Shown here: piece after piece, positions 49,857 through 64,000 of the stretch | Numbering within the stretch: position 1 is the stretch's first letter | Layout: each line of letters begins with the position of its first letter | Source: Hypomesus transpacificus | Lineage: Eukaryota; Chordata; Actinopteri; Osmeriformes; Osmeridae | NCBI RefSeq assembly: GCF_021917145.1 | Contig: NC_061076.1 | Coordinates: forward strand, 2,737,832 to 2,801,831 | Direction of reading: 5' to 3' | DNA: 64,000 nucleotides | Position numbers and translations under genes: made by a program | The notes under the pieces: generated by a model | What the model was told of the DNA's origin: nothing | The model's input: the letters and a program-made list of their open reading frames with translations, nothing else | The model's database searches: none

Positions 49857-50384
49857 GTCCTTAACCGTAGTGGCTCTGCAGTGTGAGTAATGAGGGGGAG
49901 CATGAAGGCTACAGGCACATAAAGCTGTTACTACAGAGTCGGTGTGTGCTGTCAGTGGACCTGTCCACCTCTGCAGGTTCAACGCCATGAAGCAGTGCTA
50001 TATGAGGGGGTGACGGACCAACGAGGGAGACAAAAGACCATCTTCAGCACTTTTGTCTCGAGATAAGGACAAATGAAAAGGGCAATTGTATATTTCTGTC
50101 ATCTTTTGTCTTCTCTGCATGAGCCTTCTAGAACAGAGGTAAACAAACAAAACAAACAAAGCACTTATCTGGGGGGGGGGCAAAGGTCATTCAGGGGTCT
50201 CTAAGGTCACAGAGGAGGCAAAGTTGAAGATCGGGAGCATCGCTGGCAGAACAGTCAACTCATTCTGCTCCCCAGTGTTTAGGACTGTACCTGCACATTT
50301 CCTGATGAGGATCCAAGCCCACCTCCGTTCACCACCGCACGCACACCAGCTGTGTAAACCTGGATGGTCACAAACACTACCCAC

Positions 50385-50602
50385 ACCAGCCTACCTGCAG
50401 GTAGCCCCTGACGTCACCAGCCTACCTGCAGGTAGCCCCTGACGTCACCAGCCTACCTGCAGGTAGCCCCTGACGTCACCAGCCTACCTGCAGGTAGCCC
50501 CTGACGTCACCAGCCTACCTGCAGGTAGCCCCTGACGTCACCAGCCTACCTGCAGGTAGCCCCTGACGTCACCAGCCTACCTGCAGGTAGCCCCTGACGT
50601 CA
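50385..50602. repeat. 31-bp minisatellite, 7 copies, each with a CRE
   Basis: Unit ACCAGCCTACCTGCAGGTAG plus CCCCTGACGTC, period 31. Each copy carries the full palindromic cAMP-response element TGACGTCA (first at 50409-50416, last at 50595-50602) and the palindrome TACCTGCAGGTA. Copies are essentially identical. Confidence 0.95.
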
Positions 50603-50971
50603 CCAGACTCCAAAACACACAGGCTCACAGCCTTGTCAGTAGTGGGCGCGGCAGTAAACACTTGACAATCATTAGATTTACTCGGAAAAAAAACAAAAAA
50701 ACGAAAAGAATCGATCGACAGCGAAATCACATTCCATGTGTGGAAGCTGGACCAAGGATCGGCCAGCACTATGAGGGAGGAAGGAAAGAAGGCAAGGTCG
50801 GCGATGCGAGTCAGCACCGCCACCAGTCCACAAACACCACCCAGATCTAAGACTGCCTCCCGCGAGCTGCTGTCAGATCATTACGGCCGGCCCGGACTCG
50901 GCAAAGCAGTTGTTCCCACCTCGTGAGAGACTGAGTCCACATCCTTTTCATCACTGGTGTCCGTCGCAGCC

Positions 50972-51047
50972 CAGGCCCCCTGCTGCCCAGGCCCCCTGCT
51001 GCCCAGGCCCCCTGCTGCCCAGGCCCCCTGCTGCCCAGGCCCCGTGA
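50972..51047. repeat. 16-bp minisatellite, about 5 copies
   Basis: Unit CAGGCCCCCTGCTGCC, directly beyond the CDK12 exon 14 stop. Confidence 0.92.
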
Positions 51048-51058
51048 CGCCACAGCGG

Positions 51059-60556
<9,498 letters not shown>

Positions 60557-61140
60557 TCCTCACGTCAGCGGCGGTCCCTCTCCTGAACGTGGGCCTCTGT
60601 AGCCGAAATAATACATTAACAAGAGAGTGATGCTCCAAAAATCCGGTAAAAGGATGCCAAGTGTTCTAAGCAAGCAGAAAACACATGCAACATAAACATA
60701 ACAGGCCGCTCACGTTTAGTCCTTTTGCATTATCCAAGTGCATTCCAATCAGGTCGCCAGCATGGTGTGTCAAAGCAGAAAAATACCGAAGTAGGTAGCC
60801 AGTGCCAAAAACGCATGAGCATGTAGCTGGCTAGTCGGGGTAAGTGGCTGAAAAAGGCCCAAACAATAAATCGGAGCCGTGTGCTCTCGTCTCCGTTTCT
60901 ATTTAGCTAGCCAGCTAACTTAGCTAGCCAGCTATTGCTGCTTAGCTAGCATGCTGTTTCGTAAGGAAAAAAACAAAGGAAAAAAGAAGTCCCTTTTGTT
61001 TAAGATTCCCTTGTCCGGTGCCAAACTTAGTAAAGGTGTTACTGTTCCATAGATTTACGGCTCTAGAGTTCGGAAACAAGTAGAGGCCGTCATTAAAAGG
61101 CGATGTTGTTTCACGAACAAAATGAAAACTTGACCCGGTT
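60557..61140 (-). promoter_or_regulatory. CDK12 5' UTR and promoter region
   Basis: Upstream of the ATG at 60556 lies sequence with repeated TTAGCTAGCC words near 60903-60950 and no competing long frame. The transcription start cannot be placed. Confidence 0.4.
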
Positions 61141-62540
61141 GGTGCTGTTTACATGTTCCCTTTAATATATTTTTTTCTATTATAAATTCTATATTGATCT
61201 GAAATTATAGTATATTCGTGTGCAGTAGATGTTCCAGTTTATTATCAATGGCTCTGGGAATCAACCAGGCCTATCTTTAGGGCGATGATAGTGGATTTAG
61301 TAACATCCACAGCCCTGCAAGAAGAAGACAACCGCCATTGTGGCTCCTATGGTGGCTAGCAAATTCTGCAACTGCACGATTTCATTCCAACCGGAACTTT
61401 CGAATGCTGTCAGTCTTCGGAGTATCCAAGGAAGAGCCAATCCGAAGAGACTCCCGCCTTTCGTTTTTGGTTCCTCGCTGCAGCATTCTGCCGGTAGAGG
61501 GCTCCCAATGATGACTTTCTTGGGCTCCTAAGAAACCCAAATTGGCCTAGTCAGGGAGCTATTTGTCTATTGCGATATGTATATAAAAATATCTTGTACA
61601 ATAAATAGGAAATTCTTCGATTTCAACGAGCACATTATGTCCAGTTTTGTCCCAAATTCCATACCTTTAAATGTAATGCCGTATCGGATTGCTTTTAATT
61701 CAAAGGAGTGTTGTATGATCATTTACATAAGTATTGACATTAGTATGACTAGTGCACAGTCCCCGTGATGGAGTCGGGGTTTAAGTTGAAGACACACATA
61801 AACTGATTACTGGATCAAAAGCTTTATAATGCACAGTGCCAATGATGAAGTAGGTGACACACACGCAGAAATTCCTGAAATTATAGAGTACAGTGCCTGT
61901 GATGCAGTCGACGAGTAAGATGAAGGTGACATTTCTGCAATTATAGATAGTGCAGTGCCCGTGATGCAGTTTGTGATTATGTCATTTAGTTGATTTGGTA
62001 TATTTATTTTAGAGTTTGTGCACATTTGCAAAGTATAGGCAGGTGTTTTGCATAAGTAAAGCCATTAAGTAGTGTAACACAACCCACCGATCTATACTGA
62101 AATAAAGTATCCCCTCTCTTGTCTTTCTGTTAACTAACCAGCATTTCATCCATAAAGAAAACCCTTTGAAAGAAGCTGATTATGCCAACTGTCAGCAGTG
62201 CTCACGTAGCCGTATTGGCGTTGTAAAAGAGAATTCGCTTCTATACGACAGTAGCCTACCTACAATACCCCCAAAACGTACTTGTGAATTGCCAGTTGAA
62301 AGGTTGTCCAGTAAGTAAGGCCTAGTTTGATGATGCCTAAGGCTATGGAACCGTAGTTGTTCATACGTCTCAGTCTTTTCTAAGGCTCAGTAGCCTATTC
62401 TGGATCACAAAGCGTGACTTACAGTTTTTTTACATGTCAAGTCAAAAATGTGGCATTGTACATTCATGTGTAAATAATGTGGAGTGATATTGAATGAAAA
62501 TTGAACTCTTTTTCTTGTTTACATGCGTTCTTTTCCCGCT
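61141..62540. other. Spacer between CDK12 and FBXL20
   Basis: No MED1 exon or other gene recognised. At about 61327-61345 CCGCCATTGTGGC is a YY1-like word. Four diverged repeats of 60-70 bp lie at 61755-61975, marked by CAGTGCCxGTGATGxAGT and TGAAATTATAGA-type words. Confidence 0.45.
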
Positions 62541-62630
62541 ATAATGACGTACGTTGACGTATTTCGTATGTGCATCTTGATTGGTTTCGTGTATGTTGGA
62601 GGCGGAGTAACAACCAAAGCGGAAGTGCAG
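62541..62630. promoter_or_regulatory. Promoter-like motif cluster
   Basis: Within 90 bp lie two TGACGT CRE-like words, an inverted CCAAT (ATTGG at about 62580), GGAGGCGGAG and an ETS-type GCGGAAGTG. It lies 0.9 kb upstream of the FBXL20 start; strand and target are unknown. Confidence 0.35.
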
Positions 62631-63521
62631 ATTCACCAGACAGCATACAAACAAAGTTACAATGTAACGATTCGTTTTTAAGTCTTACTGGAAGGGAAGT
62701 ATATTGTGTTGATAGTACTTTGTCTTCATATACGATACACATCGTTAGTAACTCGGCACATTGGCATTTGAAAGATAAAAAATGAAGTTGAGCTACTGCA
62801 TTGTTTATGATCAGGATTCATTTAACAGTCTAAATTAGAAAAAGAACGAATCTTGTCTATTTAGGGCCTATACGAACCCATAGGCCTATGTTTTTCGACA
62901 ACGATCTGACTTGAATGCATTACTTAATACAGACAACTGCCAGACATAGCTATTGTCATAGTAATGTGCACAGGTAGAGTGAGGCCTTCCATGGTTCATT
63001 TGACATTTGTTGTCTTCTGGTATTTTTGACTCCTCGACGGGTCCAATGCAAAATGTATAGACTAATGCATAGTTAGGCAATAGGTAAACAATCACTGTTT
63101 ATATTACATGAGATGTGCTCATATGTAGCCTATTAGTCGATGGAGAAACTGCTAATAAGTGTCAAAGTGGCCTATCAAAGAAAGACACTGGGGAAAAAAA
63201 GTTACTGTTTTGTTTCAGCTGTCTATAGAATTTCTGTAACCTACTAAGCAGTTGCGGTGTTCACAGGAGGGATTGGAGGGGAGGGCAAACGAGTGGCTGG
63301 GCAGATAAGAGTTCGATTTGCTTGGTGCATTTTTCTTAAAGGGTAGGTTATTTAATTTACATTAGTTCGAGAAACAATGAAATCCACCGTCTGAGCTACC
63401 GAATAAACGGTACTATGATAGTTTTGGAAGGGAGTTCGCAAAACGAGCGCCTACACGTTGCAGTGCTTTCAACACCGATTTTGTTATCCCCCTGATCGAG
63501 TCGGGTAAACCACCGTCCGAG

Positions 63522-63563
63522 ATGGGGAAGGAGGTTAATGGTGTTTCGCGGAGCAGGTTTGAG
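63522..63563 (+). CDS. fbxl20: FBXL20, first coding exon (partial gene)
   Basis: ATG GGG AAG opens a 14-codon exon MGKEVNGVSRSRFE ending at a strong donor GAG/GTGAGT. Human FBXL20 begins MRRDVNGVTKSRFE before its second exon, so length and junction agree. FBXL2, the close paralogue, lacks this leader. The protein is an SCF ubiquitin-ligase adaptor with an F-box and leucine-rich repeats, reported to target synaptic RIM1 and Vps34. All further exons lie beyond the right edge. Its head-to-head position next to CDK12 fits the human order if MED1 is removed. The exon is very short, so the call rests on the leader match plus synteny. Confidence 0.82.
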
Positions 63564-64000
63564 GTGAGTTTGTACATAGTATTAGAGGTTCAACACAGTC
63601 GTTTTAGACCAGTCGTCATTTAGCCTATGATTGTTGATGTGGCGTGTTCATGGGTAAACTGCGTTAATGTCACTCCGATGCAGCTTCCGCAGTCAATGCT
63701 TGGATTAGGTCAAATATAGCCTAGACTGGCTACTGTTGTTTTCAAGACACGACAGCATCTTGCCTGTCGTATAAAACAATACGCATTCATTTGCCTTAAT
63801 GCCAAAGGCTACATTTGCTGTCGTCTGAATCCATGTTTTTTGTGGTTGTCAAAATGTGTACTTGAGTTTTCTCTTTGTGCCTTCAAAACAAAGACAATAG
63901 CGTGAAGGCATTGGCCCACTGCAATGTTGACTTGGCTATTTATTGTTCTACACCAGCAAATATTATCTGTAATTGTTAATTTAAAGCTTCCGAATTCTCA
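63564..64000 (+). other. FBXL20 intron 1 (start)
   Basis: Follows the donor at 63564 to the window edge. Unique A/T-rich DNA with no exon seen. Confidence 0.65.

Noticed and set aside
50385-50602. Evenly spaced repeats suggesting a CRISPR array
   Set aside because: Whole units are identical with no unique spacers, in vertebrate DNA next to CDK12.

Overview
This is vertebrate nuclear DNA, almost certainly from a teleost fish. The genes have many small exons with GT-AG introns. The proteins are clear orthologues of human genes but diverged from them. The spacers are full of CA/GA microsatellites and minisatellites, and three copies of a tRNA-derived SINE with a fish-type tail are present. The species cannot be fixed from the sequence. 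A run of 100 N at 25793-25892 marks an assembly gap of unknown true size.

The window corresponds to the human 17q12 block FBXL20-(MED1)-CDK12-NEUROD2-PPP1R1B-STARD3. From left to right: a melanoregulin-like gene (1470-3114, minus, 5 coding exons); STARD3 (6384-10153, minus, 14 coding exons, with a likely untranslated exon near 11.2 kb); PPP1R1B/DARPP-32 (13373-16282, minus, 4 coding exons found, first coding exon not found); NEUROD2 (30539-31618, plus, one coding exon behind an untranslated exon ending at 28764); CDK12 (51059-60556, minus, 14 coding exons); and the first coding exon of FBXL20 (63522-63563, plus), which runs off the right edge. Relative orientations agree with human. MED1, which lies between FBXL20 and CDK12 in human, does not fit in the 3 kb here. 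On the STARD3 side a melanoregulin-like gene stands where human has TCAP, PNMT, PGAP3 and ERBB2.

The genes do not form one pathway. STARD3 moves sterol at late-endosome/ER contacts. Melanoregulin acts on lysosome-related organelles. DARPP-32 is a PKA-controlled inhibitor of protein phosphatase 1. NEUROD2 is a neuronal bHLH factor. CDK12 is the cyclin K-dependent RNA polymerase II CTD kinase. FBXL20 is an F-box/LRR ubiquitin-ligase adaptor.

The 13 kb left of NEUROD2 and the 18 kb right of it are gene-poor. They hold simple repeats, minisatellites, a dead LINE fragment, a foldback element and several A/T-rich unique blocks with POU octamers and TAATTA cores, which are candidate NEUROD2 enhancers. 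No bacterial-type system, CRISPR array or intact transposon is present.

The observations most worth following are: loss of the Cdk5 site (human Thr75) in DARPP-32; seven perfect cAMP-response elements in a 31-bp minisatellite beyond CDK12; a MITE carrying a 24-bp palindrome centred on a CLEAR/M-box upstream of the melanoregulin-like gene; the melanoregulin-like gene itself as a possible 2R ohnologue; and the shortened, possibly frameshifted C-terminus of CDK12.
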